From contig CM068842.1 in assembly GCA_028554795.2 (NCBI GenBank), forward strand, positions 56,069,360 through 56,133,359: a DNA stretch of 64,000 bases. The letters run 5' to 3'. The stretch's first letter is position 1, and each line of letters starts with the position of its first letter. A program made the translations under genes and the position numbers. The DNA is from Sinohyriopsis cumingii. Its lineage: Eukaryota; Mollusca; Bivalvia; Unionida; Unionidae. The notes beneath the pieces are model-generated. The model was given only the letters and a program-made list of their open reading frames with translations, made no database searches and was not told the DNA's origin. This document shows, piece by piece, positions 23,151 through 35,404 of this stretch.

Positions 23151-25770
23151 AAAATGCAGAGGATGGGCAGGTAAAAAGATAAACAAGTAGAGGGACAGGT
23201 GAACATGACTTATGATTTATATCCCAGTCCTATTCATGGTATGAGCCAAAGAAACAAAATGCCACAAACCATGGAAAGTTTACATTTTGGCTAAGTTACA
23301 GAGTATAGATGACTCATATGGAATCAGAGTTTGAAGCAAAGAGTTATAAAATGTTCTGCCCTCACAGGAATATTTATGGGAATGTAAGGAGGGCAACAAT
23401 ACCAAATAGTGGGGTAAGAGAGGAGTCAACATGCCAAAGATTACTGACATCAGTCCTCTTGTATCCCACAAGTCTCAACTACAACAGTCCCTCTCCCAAA
23501 GACCTCCCAAAAAGCCCAGCCCACTGTGGACCCTAGCACCATCTGTACCTGAGGCAGGGTACCCAGTTGCCCCATATTATGGAGGAACAAAAAGTGCAGG
23601 TGAGCCATTAGGTTTGGCTCAAACCCTGCACTGGCCTGCAATCTCATATTTCAATTAGCATTCCACATGATGGTGGATATATTTAATCCTTTGAATTCGG
23701 TGGTAGCTCCAAATTGAAAGCCATAGGCTTTTGTTATGAGGAGGTGGTTGTCAACAAAATCCATGAAGTCATAACTTAATGGATCCTGCACTTTTTTAGC
23801 AGCAGTTCATCTGCATACATTTTTAAAAACATTCCCATTATATATCTTTGAATAGTGTCAGTGCTTGGAGTGGAATAGCAATTCAAATGTTGCTTTGCAT
23901 ATAATCCATTATGACTTATGGGAGTACATTATTATATAGTCTCTTGTTTACTTAGCATGTTATGTTGTACTATATGCTCATTTAAAGATTCTGCAGTCAA
24001 TCAAGCAAACATGCTAAATGTGCTCTGATAAAAACACTTGCATTTGGATAAAGTGAGGAAACATTGCATAAAAATTGTCTTAGCAAATTCTGTAAAATTC
24101 ACCTTCTGCACTAGGTGGGTGTTAAAGCGATCTATGTATTGCATGTTCCTTGTGTCATGCATGACTGAACTGCAATCTTGTCTTATGAGACAAAAGACAG
24201 GCATGGGTACACCAACAGCTGCTGGACCAATTTGTAAGATTATGCACAACGCATAATATAAATCTATATATGCAATACTTTTTTTGAGTAGATGTTCTAG
24301 CCTATGCAGTCAATTAAATGGCAGCCACCTGACCTTTAATGCAAAACTGTCTGAATCATGTGCTCCAGTTATTCTTGCTGCCCATTCTACAAAGAAAAGA
24401 GTACCTGCTCAGGATACATTTCATGAGTGAGAGAGAGTGGGTGGTAGAGGACAAACCTGACTCTGTATGGGATGAAAGAGACCAGGTTTTAGCTGCTTTA
24501 AAAACAACCCATCATGGAGTCCTCATCCCTGACCAGCCCAATTATCAAAATGCTTACCAAAATACAATTTTGATGTATTGTTTTTAGACTATCTGAGACA
24601 CTGACCCAAACTTCTTGGCCCCACCTGTCAGCAGGTGACCTTAACTGTGTGATCCAGCATGGGATTGATGTGGTAGCCTTTAGGAATGAATCATAGGTTG
24701 CAATGTCCATGCTCAACACATCCACAACATAATTAGCATGCGTGACTAGATTAAAAAATCCTTGGCTGAGCATGGATATGACAGACTATGAAACACTTCT
24801 AAAGGTTACCACACTAGCAACATAATAAGCACCAATATGAAGTGATGCTACCCACCTACCCAGCTTCCTTCTAGTGCTAAAGTGAGTGCATACCATAATT
24901 TGAGTGTTTGGGAAACCCTAATAGCTAAATGACATGGATGGCCATCAGCATAGCCATGCCTTTTAATGACTTTATAGTCTTTGTATAAATTAAGAGATGG
25001 GAGTTTGCAAAAACATGTCACACTGTAATCCTCATGTAGTTTGGCAAGCACTTTCAGGGCAGAGCTGGTCTTTATTTTGTTGAAGTACATGGAAGAGGTT
25101 TAAATCCTGATTATTCACAAGCCTGAATAGGAACCAAGGATAGGAACCAAGGGTGCTCAATCAATGGCAAATTTACTTAGGTTCAAACGCCAATGGCAAA
25201 TGCCTGACCTGCTTTCTGGTAACTCCCCCCCACCCATGAAATTGACTTTCTGGTGCATGGCTGCTTCAGAAAGTGTGATGTTTGTTGATGCACTTGCATT
25301 ATGATCACTAGGCAACATCTTGACGTAATACTATGGCAGTCAGCCACAATACATGCATCTATGGGAGAACATGCTGGTCTTGACCCACATAAATCTTCTT
25401 ACCATGTTGAAGTGTTCTGGAGCTAGTCATTGATGCCCAATAGCAAGGATATTGCAATCCTTATGCTTCATATAACTGTTATGAAGAGAAATGGCTTCCC
25501 ACTGTAGTGGCCCCACCCAAGTGATTCAACAAGGTTGAGCAGCTCCTCACTGAAGACAGTGTGCATGAGAACCCAGTCATGCATAGGACATTGGAAATTC
25601 TTTGTGACTTTCCTGCATTTGTTTTGGACTTCACCAACATAGGGTACCTGAAGGACCCAGCCTCTGGTGGAGTGGACACTATGGGTCATGTTAAGCTATA
25701 ATTTGTTTATTTTATGGGTGAGGGCACAAATCAGGAGTTACTAATGTTGGTATGTCTCCCCTTCAATCTG
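23151..25770. other. Single-copy-looking region with no recognised gene
   Basis: The base composition here is less AT-rich than the surroundings and several short open frames occur on both strands. Examples on the minus strand are 24,001-24,249, 24,498-24,773, 24,848-25,090 and 25,468-25,689. None shows a family motif I recognise, and no splice-flanked exon fits the host phase chain. It could be an old decayed mobile element. Confidence 0.35.
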
Positions 25771-25779
25771 GTATAGTTA

Positions 25780-26058
25780 CCCTATTTGCCACTAGGGGAC
25801 CTCAGGAACCAAAATAGGCCCAATTACCAATCTAAATGTTCTCCAACCAAAGATAAATATTTTCAATTTCTTTTCTCCCAATTAATCCCCCATGCAAAAG
25901 AATAATGGTCCTAAACCCAAAACTCCTGATCCCCTGAGGAAAATCAGAATTTTTTTATATACTTGAATCAAATTATCATAGAGATCATTTAGACTGGTAA
26001 CTGGGCCTATTTTGGTTCCTGAGGTCCCCTAGTCTATGAAAAATAACATGAAATACGG
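25780..26058. mobile_element. Hairpin MITE with pogo-element ends
   Basis: The right end, read inverted, begins CCGTATTTCATGTTATTTTT, identical to the 2.9-kb pogo element. The left end begins CCCTATTT. Inside, near-perfect arms 'taggggacctcaggaaccaa' continue for about 46 bp each (25,793-25,838 and 25,988-26,033). The left side lacks about 14 bp of the outer end. TA lies outside each end. At 279 bp it has no coding capacity and was probably mobilised by a pogo transposase. Confidence 0.88.
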
Positions 26059-26267
26059 TAAGAGCTAGAGTACAAGTAACTTTTCATAACTAGAAATGGT
26101 ACTGACATGAAGGAAAGCAAAATTAAAACAAGTCATGATAGTCATTCTGCACTGGGTTATAATTTCAAGTAACAAATGGAAAGAAAGTGTTTAATTAATC
26201 ATAAACAGTTTTGTGTTCATCTATAACTGACACAAAAAATTTTTTCAAGCACTTTAAGCATAGATTA

Positions 26268-26845
26268 TTCAATTCCATGTACAGAATTACATTATATAGA
26301 ACTCTTCCATGTATTAATACTGCCATGTACAGAATTACATTAAACAGAACTATTCCATGTATTAATACTGCCATGTACAGAATTACATTATATAGAACTC
26401 TTCCATGTATTAATACTGCCATGTACAGAATTACATTAAACAGAACTATTCCATGTATTAATACTGCCATGTACAGAATTATGTTATATAGAATTCTTCC
26501 ATGTATTAATACTGCCATGTACAGAATTACATTATATAGAACTCTTCCATGTATTAATACTGCCATGTACAGAATTACATTAAACAGAACTATTCCATGT
26601 ATTAATACTGCCATGTACAGAATTATGTTATACAGAACTCTTCCATGTATTAATACTGCCATGTACAGAATTACATTATATAGAATCCTTCCATGTATTA
26701 ATGCTGCCATGTACAGAATTACATTATATAGAATCCTTCCATGTATTAATACTGCCATGTACAGAATTACATTATATAGAACTCTTCCATGTATTAATAC
26801 TGCCAAGTACAGAATTACATTATATAGAACTCATCTATATATAAA
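26268..26845. repeat. Minisatellite, 48-bp unit, about 12 copies
   Basis: The unit is 'tacagaattacattatatag' followed by 'aactcttccatgtattaata' and 'ctgccatg'. Three subtypes alternate (attatatagaact, attaaacagaact, atgttatatagaatt). As 48 is a multiple of three, open frames of 228 and 203 codons exist on the two strands. These are repeat artefacts, not genes. Confidence 0.95.
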
Positions 26846-27439
26846 TAGTGCCAATAACATGGGTACTTTTGGCAATTCACTTCTTATTCTGCATTAAGTT
26901 TCATTTATGAACAAAACCCTCTGCAACAAAGAAAATCAGTCTAGATATCCCACTGTACAATCATGATATCCATAAACACAACCCATTCAAATCAAATATG
27001 AATCATTAATATTCCCCACTAAATAAATGTAAAGGACGTCTGAATTTTTGTGCTGTCTCTTAATCATATAACGATTCTTCAAAAGGAAAACTAATAATTA
27101 ATTACAAAATTATTTTCATGGTCAAATGCAATGATAAGAGAAAATGCAAACAGGAGAAAAGGGATATTGAGAGGAAATTATGTGTCACCTTTCCTGATCC
27201 AGGTTGTAACTGAAATTCACATACACATGACATATGATCCTATCTGAAGAGACATATTCCATAAAAACATTCAATATTATTTTAGGATTTAAAATGAAAA
27301 TTTTCATGCAATGTATTAAACTAAAAATTTGAAATCAATGTAGAACCTATCAGTATATAAGAGCAAATGTTTTACTCTAGGAATATTTCTTGTTTGACTT
27401 TTAATATCCATTTCATCTGATTACAGATGGCACCATATA

Positions 27440-27610
27440 TACTTGTTTATAAGTTGAGTGCAACCACAAACTGCACAAACCCAGATCTGCCATCACATAA
27501 AGTGTCAGAGAAGTTTGATAAGAGTAACCAGTAGAATAAGACCCTGATCTGCAGTCATATTATGTTAATGCAGATCAAGATCTTTGTTGTTTGCAGTTTG
27601 ACTCGACTTA
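27440..27610. repeat. R3 short repeat with inverted ends, third copy
   Basis: The left end 'ataagttgagtgcaaccaca' resembles the inverted right end 'gtaagtcgagtcaaactgca'. The interior has repeated GATCTGC words. It is followed at once by a (CA)n tract. Confidence 0.7.

Positions 27611-27613
<3 letters not shown>

Positions 27614-27654
<41 letters not shown>
27614..27654. repeat. (CA)n microsatellite
   Basis: About 20 CA dinucleotides at the end of the R3 copy. Confidence 0.98.
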
Positions 27655-27655
<1 letters not shown>

Positions 27656-27669
27656 TTATATATGCAATT

Positions 27670-27895
27670 TGTCAGTTTATAGTGCTGTCTATCACTATGG
27701 CATCATGCCACAGACATGCAGCATGATGTTCCACCCAGTCACATTATCCTGACACCAGGCCAACTAGGTCTAACACTAACCTATTAATACTGAGCACCAG
27801 GTGAGGCAGCAGCTAGTACCATTTTTATGTCTTTGGAATGACCTCCTTCATCCAAGGTGGATGTTCGAACCATTTAGACCACTGCTGTGATCCAT
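27670..27895 (-). repeat. tRNA-derived SINE, family S1, second copy
   Basis: Matches the 22.8-kb copy in the body ('acccagtcacattatcctga', 'caccaggccaactaggtcta'). The tRNA-like head is more decayed. Confidence 0.8.
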
Positions 27896-28320
27896 GTCAA
27901 TATGACTCTCATTTCAAAAGAAGTAACAATAACAACAATATTTTCAAGATGGCTACCAGGGCAGCCATATTAGACATCAGACTGGACACAATTTTATTTA
28001 TGACCCACTAGATCATTTAGTGGAGACTCGAAGTTGACCATCCATTCATAATAAATGGTAATGATAAAAAAATTCAAGATGGCTGCTGTGGTGGCTATAC
28101 TGGATGTGCAAGCTGTACCATTTGTATTTATTACCAACTAGATATTTGGATGAATGTGTGTAAAGTTGCATGGCAATCCTCCAAGTAGTTTAGGATAAGT
28201 TGGGATTAACAAATGTGTGCTAATGGATGGACTGATGACAGATATTACACCTCAGACAATGGATGATGGACAACAGGCCATCCCATAAGCTCTTTAGGTT
28301 TTTAACTAGCAGAGCTAAGC
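27895..28320 (+). repeat. R1 dispersed repeat, core and tail
   Basis: Carries 'ttttcaagatggctaccagg' and 'caagatggctgctgtggtgg', then the tail 'ggatgaatgtgtgtaaagtt' and 'ggccatcccataagctcttt'. Confidence 0.75.
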
Positions 28321-28519
28321 CAACTACTGCCCTTTGATGGCAACCACTGGGGCTTGCATTTGCTAGAAATTAGGAACAAATTTCAAACAACCATGCAGCA
28401 AAGTGAGTGTGAAACCATTGCGTCCTACTGACTCATGAACAGTGAGTTAATGGTATCATTATAAAAATCATATTTGATATAAATGGGAGCAACATTAGCT
28501 ACATTGGTTAAGCTACAGA

Positions 28520-28650
28520 TTAATTCAAGGGTCACATGTTTGTTACCTGCACAGTCTAACAGGAGTTGGCTCCCTTGGTGTGTCTTTGGAAAAGGAACTT
28601 AGCTCCCTTTCCCACAGCATGCAATGTGTTACACTGCCATTAGTACCAAC
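28520..28650. repeat. SINE fragment with 'gtgtctttggaaaaggaact' motif
   Basis: The words 'ggagttggctcccttggtgt' and 'gtctttggaaaaggaactta' resemble 54,360-54,440 (gtgtccttgggaaaggcact) and 41,735-41,760. This is a central motif seen in several tRNA-SINE families. It is a partial copy. Confidence 0.5.
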
Positions 28651-29233
28651 AAACCAAGTCAAACATTATTTGATACAAAGTTATTCCAAGAAAAATTCTG
28701 TCCAATCCATATAATCCAACCTGGCTATTTCCATTTATCTTTCATTGCTTTGCTGATGCTGCCTTAATATATGTTATTTCAGAATATTCACATTTCATAA
28801 TTTATCCTGATCAAAGGTTAAGGAATCTTTACAGAAGCAACAAGAGCACCATGTGGGCCTGACACTGCTCTCCTGGCTTACATAACTTAAAGCTGACCAT
28901 TTCACTAAGCTGGCTAACTTAGTATTGGAGGAACACAACCTTAAGTAAACCATGACCAAACCTCAATATCATGTTTATTTTACTTATTTTACTAGTCTGA
29001 TAAGGCATAATCATAATGCATAGTTTCATGCTCATAAATGAATTCATCCAAGATCTAGATGGAATATATCTAATCACACCTCTCTCTCAATATCTGGCAT
29101 AACATGGTCCAACAAAGTGAGGGAATAAGTTATTTAGGGACCTCCAAAAATTAAGAAGGGGTTGCCTTCCTGGCTGGAAATTGACGGTGAAGAGGGGGGT
29201 GGGCAGTTTAATTGTTTAATAGTCATTTTATAA

Positions 29234-31605
29234 TTGTCAATAAAAAGCTTTGAAGTCTTTATGGAGCAAATAGTAAATGAACCCACCAGAGTAACATCTA
29301 CCTCTAAAACACTTATAGCTCATATTTATACCAATACAAAAGAAAATGTTTTGGAAGTAATGGTTCCAAAGATTGGTATAAGTGACCACTTTGCAATTTT
29401 TCTAACACATAAAGTCAATGGCAAATCAACAAAAAATAATATCCATAAATCCATTACTTATAGATCCTTTCAAAATTTTGATCCTGTTAAATTCCTAGAA
29501 GATCTGAAACAGATTCCATGGAATACAGTCCAAATCTTTGAAGATATTGATGATGTTTTAGATACTTGGACAGATCTGTTCATCAGTATAGTGAACAAGC
29601 ATGCAACTTTAAAAACACACAGGATAAAGAAAGCCCACCAGCCAGGCTGGATCTCCCCAGATATTTTAGAAGTAATAAAGCAAAGAGACCAACTAAAATC
29701 AGTAGGAAATCAAACTGAATATAGAGTTTGGAGGAATAAAGTTAATAAAATGATACATCAAGCCAAACAAGCACACTATAAAAAAGTGCTTGATGAAAAC
29801 CAAAATAATCCCAAAGCTATTTGGAAAGTGTTTACAGGGTTTGGTGCAGGCAAATGTAAGAGTAAAGCTGAAATTTTATCCCTCAATCATGAGGGCATTT
29901 ACACTGATAATCCAGCTGACATCTCAAATATTTTTAACAACATTTTTGTTCAAATTGCTGAAAAACTTAAAGAACCCAGAACTTCATCTGATCATACGGA
30001 ACTCAAACATTTTTATGCTAAAAAACTGCCAACAATATAAAGTTTGAAATTCCTGAAATGAGTCCTGAATTTGTGTTGAAATACATAACAAAAATGGATG
30101 ATTGTAAAGCTACAGGACTTGATATGATTGGACCAAGGCTACTAAAGGTAGCTGCACCTGCAATTGTAGAGAGTATAACTTTCATTTGCAATGAAAGTAT
30201 TAGGTCTAATAAATTTCCACAAACATGGAAAACTGCCAAGGTTATACCATTGCATAAAGCAGGAACAAAAGATGATGTAAATAACTACAGACCCATCTCT
30301 ATCCTTCCTTGTCTCTCCAAATTACTAGAAAAACATGTACATGATTCTTTTCTCAACTATTTAAACACTTACAATGTTATTCATGATAATCAGTCTGGCT
30401 TTCGCCAGAATCGCTCCTGTGAAACTGCACTTGTATCTTTGATTGATAATGGCTGAAAGCATTAGATCAAGGAGAAATGGTAGGCACTATTATGGTTGAT
30501 TTTCGTAAAGCTTTTGATCTTGTAGACCATGAAATTTTGCTTGAAAAACTAAAAATCTATCAATGCAATGAAAACTCCCTAAACTGGTTTACTTCTTACT
30601 TAACCGATAGAGTGCAAAAAGTATCTTTAAATGGTCAACTTTCTGTAAGTAAAAATATTAATTGTGGAGTACCACAAGGCTCTATCCTTGGGCCTCTCTT
30701 ATTCATACTATTTATCAATGATTTACCTCTTAAGATTGGAACTTCAATTTCTTCCACTGACCTTTATGCAGATGATATTACACTGTCTGAGATTGGTAAA
30801 ACCAAAACAGTACTTGAAAATAACTTATAAGATGCTCTCAACAGACTTCAAGTATGGTACAAGGAAAACAGTATGATCATAAATAAAGAAAAAATGAAAA
30901 CCCTACTAGTTACAACACAACAAAAACGAGCAAGGCTAGATAGCGACAAACTCCAGGTTCTAATCGACAATGTGAGCCTCAATATGACCTCTCAAGATAA
31001 AATTCTTGGTGTATTCATGGATAACAATCTTACTTGGTCTATTCACATTAAACATATTTCAAGAAAGGTTAACTCTTATCTTTGGCTACTGAGGAAAATC
31101 AAAACAAACATTCCTCTTCAGTATAGGGTCATCTTTTATAAAAGTTTTATTCAGCCATATCTGGACTACTGTAATGCAATTTGGGGTAATACCTCTAATT
31201 CAAACATAACAACACTTTTAAGACTCCAAAAGAGGGCTTGCCATTTAATTCTAGATCAAAGTATAGACAATTTTCAGGATGCAATGAATAATATAAAGAT
31301 TTTAACAATACATGAAAGAATATTTCTTAGAAAGGCCAAATTGATGTATAAAGTATCCAGAAAAGACATTCCTGTCTATCTAAGCAATATCTTTCACCAA
31401 AGAGATGCTGATGGCACTCCAAATTTAAGGTCCATAAGAAGAAAAAATTACATTATACCAAGGCCAAAGAAGGAATTGTTTAAGAAAAGTTTTCAATATA
31501 CTGGTCCACTGGTATGGAACAACATTCCCAGTGACATAAGGCAGGCTCCTAGCATTTCATCTTTTCACAATCAATGTCTTAAATGGATGAAATCTTTAGA
31601 AAATT
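29234..31605 (+). pseudogene. LINE endonuclease/reverse transcriptase, broken
   Basis: In order, the endonuclease end is seen in QIVNEPTRVTSTSKTLIAHI and GISDHFAIFLT. RT blocks are NNYRPISILPCLSKLLEK, NQSGFRQNRSCETAL, VPQGSILGPLLFILFINDL, and the catalytic box LYADDITL near 30,765. The RT C-terminus runs to the stop at 31,606. Stops follow LPTI near 30,038, DNG near 30,455 and ENNL near 30,828, and there are frame changes between the pieces. The last 244-codon piece, 30,873-31,607, is intact. Five-prime truncation plus these lesions make it inactive. Confidence 0.92.
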
Positions 31606-31904
31606 GAACAGTTCTAGTACAAAAAATACCGCCTGCTTTTCTGTAATTTTACATCATTTTCATAGCTGAATATTTCAATGTAGGATTATATTTTATGTTT
31701 TATATATATGTTTATGTTTTCACTGATGCCTGTGAATGTGTTCCAGGCTTGATACTTTGAATTTTAAAATTACTTAATTATTTAGTGTCACGCCAGACTC
31801 TTCACATCATGTTGTATATACTGCATATATTGTACATAACAGATAGAAGGCCTCAAGGTAGATTAGTTCTGTAACTAATTGAGTTACCTTCTCTAAATAA
31901 AGTC

Positions 31905-31905
<1 letters not shown>

Positions 31906-31951
<46 letters not shown>

Positions 31952-31970
31952 CATTATTATTATTATTATT
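31906..31970. repeat. (TTA)n tail of the LINE
   Basis: About 21 TTA/ATT triplets with one interruption, directly after the LINE polyadenylation-like signal. Confidence 0.97.
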
Positions 31971-33687
31971 TACATTTCTGTCTATATTACCTTTATTTTC
32001 AAAATCACCAGCCTGTGAAAGATCATTAAAAATATTACTCCAAGACATTTCAAAACTCACACCACCATGTGCACCTGCAAAAATATTGTGTACTATGTAA
32101 TTGCTTTTTGCATGTGAATGTGGAAATATAAACATTGTGTACTATGTAATTGCTTTTTGCATGTGAATGTGGATATATTTGACTGTTATCTCCTGATTCA
32201 CAATAAAACAAGATTTCCTTTTATACAAAAAAACTAGAGACATTTATATTGTGAAGCAATAACCATCAACAATAAAACTCAGTTTGTTTTATTTATTTGT
32301 TTGTTCTGTTAATAAAATATTGAAGTTACAATTTCACTGAAAGTAATAGTAAAATTCCTGCTCATTCTTGAGCAAACCTGAGTGCCAATTCAGGAATAAA
32401 AAAAGTTTATTACGAAGTTTGGAACTTGCTTCTCCATAATAAAACAAAGCTTTTCATTTACTGAGCACTCCTTTTGCTGTCCTGGATCACATTTTGTGAA
32501 TTAGTGTCATAAACCAATGATTAATGTTAGATACTTTGTTAATTAAACAATAATAATATTTAAAACAGTGTTTTAATGGTCAATTAAAATTAGCTGACCT
32601 GACACTCTAACATCATCACTAGATCATATGTGGGTAGGATTTTCATGAACTTTTTTTCATCTGCTGCCTTTATTTGATTTGAAACAAAAGACAAAATTAA
32701 TACAAAGCAGGTATACTTTTAATTCATTGTAACAATACAACAAAGATTTCTGCCAATCAGAGAATAAGCAATTAATTAGGTTCTCAGAGAAATGATTGCA
32801 GACACAGCTATAACAGTAGATGGATACTTTCTACTTTTGAATATAAGAAGACATAGCAAATTAGTTGAAAAGAGCTCAACCAATCAGATGTAATCACCCC
32901 ATTAACTGCTTTACTAAAGCACAGTAGATGCAGAGTCATACCATAAGCTCACATTACCTCACAGCCACATAAGCTCAACAAAATACAAGTGTATCCCTAC
33001 TCAATTTGACTGAATGACTTTGATGCCAGTAGAAAGGACTAATATCTCTTGCAGAATATCAGCACATATGATGCCAAAGGAACACTTAAAACATATAAAA
33101 AAGAAAAGCGGCATAATTCTGAAAAATTGTTGGAGTGTGACAACAGAGCATGTTAATTTGATGTCCTTATTATTTGTCCAGATTCAGGACACTTAGTTGT
33201 AAATGTAAGTATATACAGTCAATGCCAAAAGACTGCATACCTCTAGAAAAAAAACCATTAGAGTGTGATGACAGAACCACATAGATTCCACCTAGTGTCA
33301 ATAATCTTGACCAAATTTCAGGTCACTTTATCAATAGCTATGTGACTAGTTGCATACACAAGATTTATCATATATAATACATACATTTATCACCAAAATG
33401 GGAAACAATTCTGGAAAAATGCACCAGAGGGTGATGACAGAACCATCTGCACATGTGGACCCAATGTCAATAACATGTTAACTTTCAATATACTCCACAT
33501 ACAGCTGAAGGAGTGGTTTCACAGACAAGAATATCATGAGATAATGTACATACATATGTACATTACTTACCTACAGGATGGACAGATAAGCCCAAAATGA
33601 CATGCATCTGCTACATTTATGGTATACCATGCTAACTGTCATCCAGGAATACTTGCACCTACCTGATTTGATGAACATACCTTACAG
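31971..33687. other. Intronic sequence, no gene recognised
   Basis: Contains a 46-bp-scale tandem duplication at about 32,084-32,175 ('gtgtactatgtaattgcttt' twice). Otherwise nothing supported. Confidence 0.45.
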
Positions 33688-33846
33688 CAGTGCTGTCCAA
33701 CCCACGGCCTGCAGGCTGATTTTAAATGGCCCACCAGAGCTCGAGCAGCTTCATAGTCATTGCTTTTCAGTTTTCTGCTGCGGCCCTCAGCTTCAAGAAA
33801 AACATTTTTCAGTGGCCCATGGTGTCAAAAAGGTTGGACAGCACTG
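33688..33846. mobile_element. hAT-type MITE
   Basis: The inverted ends CAGTGCTGTCCAACC and GGTTGGACAGCACTG are perfect over 15 bp and begin and end with CAG/CTG, as in hAT elements. The flanking 8-bp repeats are CCTTACAG before and CCTTATAG after (7 of 8 match), the hAT target-duplication length. At 159 bp it is non-coding. The short frame through it is an artefact. Confidence 0.92.
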
Positions 33847-33969
33847 CCTTATAGGAAACATCTGAGAAGTAACAGGAATTTAACCAGACTTTTATGATAT
33901 GTCTCAATTTCCAAATTTACTCCATACAAGGACATTTTCTATTTCAGATTTTACTATTATTGTAAATAC

Positions 33970-34093
33970 CTCTGCCACAGCCTGGATGATAGCTCTTAGA
34001 CCTTTGTTCTGTTCTGTTAGGTGGTGAACTCTGCCTGCAGTGCTATGAAGCAATCTGTACAACTCCACAAACAGCTTCTTGTCAAAGGCATGC
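33970..34093 (-). CDS. Host gene exon 7 (unrecognised protein)
   Basis: This 124-bp exon has acceptor 'ttcttcag' and donor 'GTATTT'. One base completes the Arg codon left by exon 6, then 41 codons end in phase 0, matching exon 8. It encodes HAFDKKLFVELYRLLHSTAG then RVHHLTEQNKGLRAIIQAVA E. The Leu/Ile/Val spacing suggests amphipathic helices, perhaps of an alpha-helical repeat domain; that is inference. The hAT MITE lies 124 bp beyond its donor. Confidence 0.87.
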
Positions 34094-34329
34094 CTGAAGA
34101 ACAAAAGAAAAACAAACCATAGAAGTTAATTGTAGGAGGGGGGCAAGATAAATGGCCAAATGTTTCAGACATGGTTGTTTTGATTTTTATTTTAGTGTTT
34201 TTCAAAACATTTGATGGAACAGCCTACTGGAGAAGGCCCTTCAACCTCCTTCCTACCAAATCCCCTTAAGATTTTAAGAAGTACTTTAATGATTTTTTTA
34301 AAAAATCTTAATCACACAATCTTAATCTT

Positions 34330-34710
34330 TTTTTCAGTAAATGCAGTCATATTCTATGGCAAAATGGCATCAGTAGTATAAACTTGTAAAGACCTTTATT
34401 CCCAGGATGCTTTTTCTTAAATACACTAAAGTTCTGCTGAGTGTTTTTGAGAAGATGTCATTTTCTATTTTTAGTTGTAGCAGCCATATTTAATGTTGGG
34501 TCAGCATTATTGTACAGAATGCTTTCTGTCAATTTTAAAAAAATTAAATTGGGTTTATTGTTTTATAAGAAGATTTCATTTGAAAGTTTTACATTTTTAG
34601 TAATGATAGCCATATCTGATAACAGATCAATATCATCTGTACAAATTAATAAGGCCTTTATGCAGTTGATTTATGTAATTATATTTTCTTTCCCAGAAAG
34701 ATTCTGATGA
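34330..34710. repeat. R4 dispersed repeat, ~150-bp degenerate units
   Basis: Units share 'atggcatcagtagtataaac', 'ttgtagcagccatatttaat' and 'catctgtacaaattaataag' with 44.2-44.7 kb. The layout is similar to R1 but the words differ. Confidence 0.55.
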
Positions 34711-35029
34711 TGATACATAAAAATAACAATGTAAGACTATCATATTAACTCAATGTGTTCAACACATTTTGAGAATTTGGACAATTTCAGAATCACTCTG
34801 CACAATTTGCAAAATGCTTGGTACTGTGAGAATTCTGAAACAGCACAGAGAAATTCCTGAATTGTCCTTGCACAGTATGAGAAATGGGGGAATTTCAGAA
34901 TTCTCAAATTAACAAATTCTGGACATGTATCTGACAGCCTGGTATATTATAACTGTTTTTAATGCTACCTGAAAAATCTAAAACACATTTTATTTAAAAT
35001 CCAAAAATATTATTTTGATACCAATACAA

Positions 35030-35400
35030 GTGGTCACTTTGGTATACTATAAATGAAATGTATTTTAACATGTTTTAACAAATCTAGTAGGGCATGATTA
35101 ACTTGGAGATTAATTGAACAATGGGTCTCAATGATTTTGACTTTGGCCAAGGTATGCAGTCTTGAACTAAACTTACTGTGCAGAAACAACTGTTTTCTTA
35201 CTATACTTGCCATCTTTCCATGACCTTGACCTCTCACCTTGAGGCCCCAAATGTATAGGTTCCTTTATTAATCTAAGCCATTCACAACTTTAGTCCAAGA
35301 ATTTACTCCATAAATAAAGTTATTCAGCAAAAAATTCACATTATGTGTCACAGTGACCATGATTTTTACCTTATGACCCCAAATGAATATCCATTCTCCA
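35030..35400. repeat. R2 dispersed repeat, 'gaccttgacc...gacccc' type
   Basis: Degenerate ~110-130-bp units contain 'ccatgaccttgacctctcac' and 'gaccccaaatgaatatccat'. Other copies lie at 38.7-39.0, 51.05-51.87 and 54.2-55.3 kb. I have this pattern in mind as common in bivalve introns. Confidence 0.6.
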
Positions 35401-35404
35401 AACC

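Larger units (their letters stand above)
29225..31970 (+). mobile_element. CR1/L2-like LINE, 5'-truncated
   Basis: It starts inside the endonuclease, runs through reverse transcriptase to a 3' UTR, and ends in AATAAA plus a (TTA)n tail at 31,906-31,970. No ORF1 is present. A short tandem tail instead of poly(A), and RT of the Jockey-superfamily style, fit the CR1/L2 group. The exact clade would need a tree. The insertion lies in the intron between exons 7 and 8, in antisense orientation to the host gene. Confidence 0.9.

Noticed and set aside
26195-26897. Frames of 203 (minus) and 228 (plus) codons
   Set aside because: Both are translations of the 48-bp minisatellite, mutually overlapping and repetitive, with no splice or domain support.
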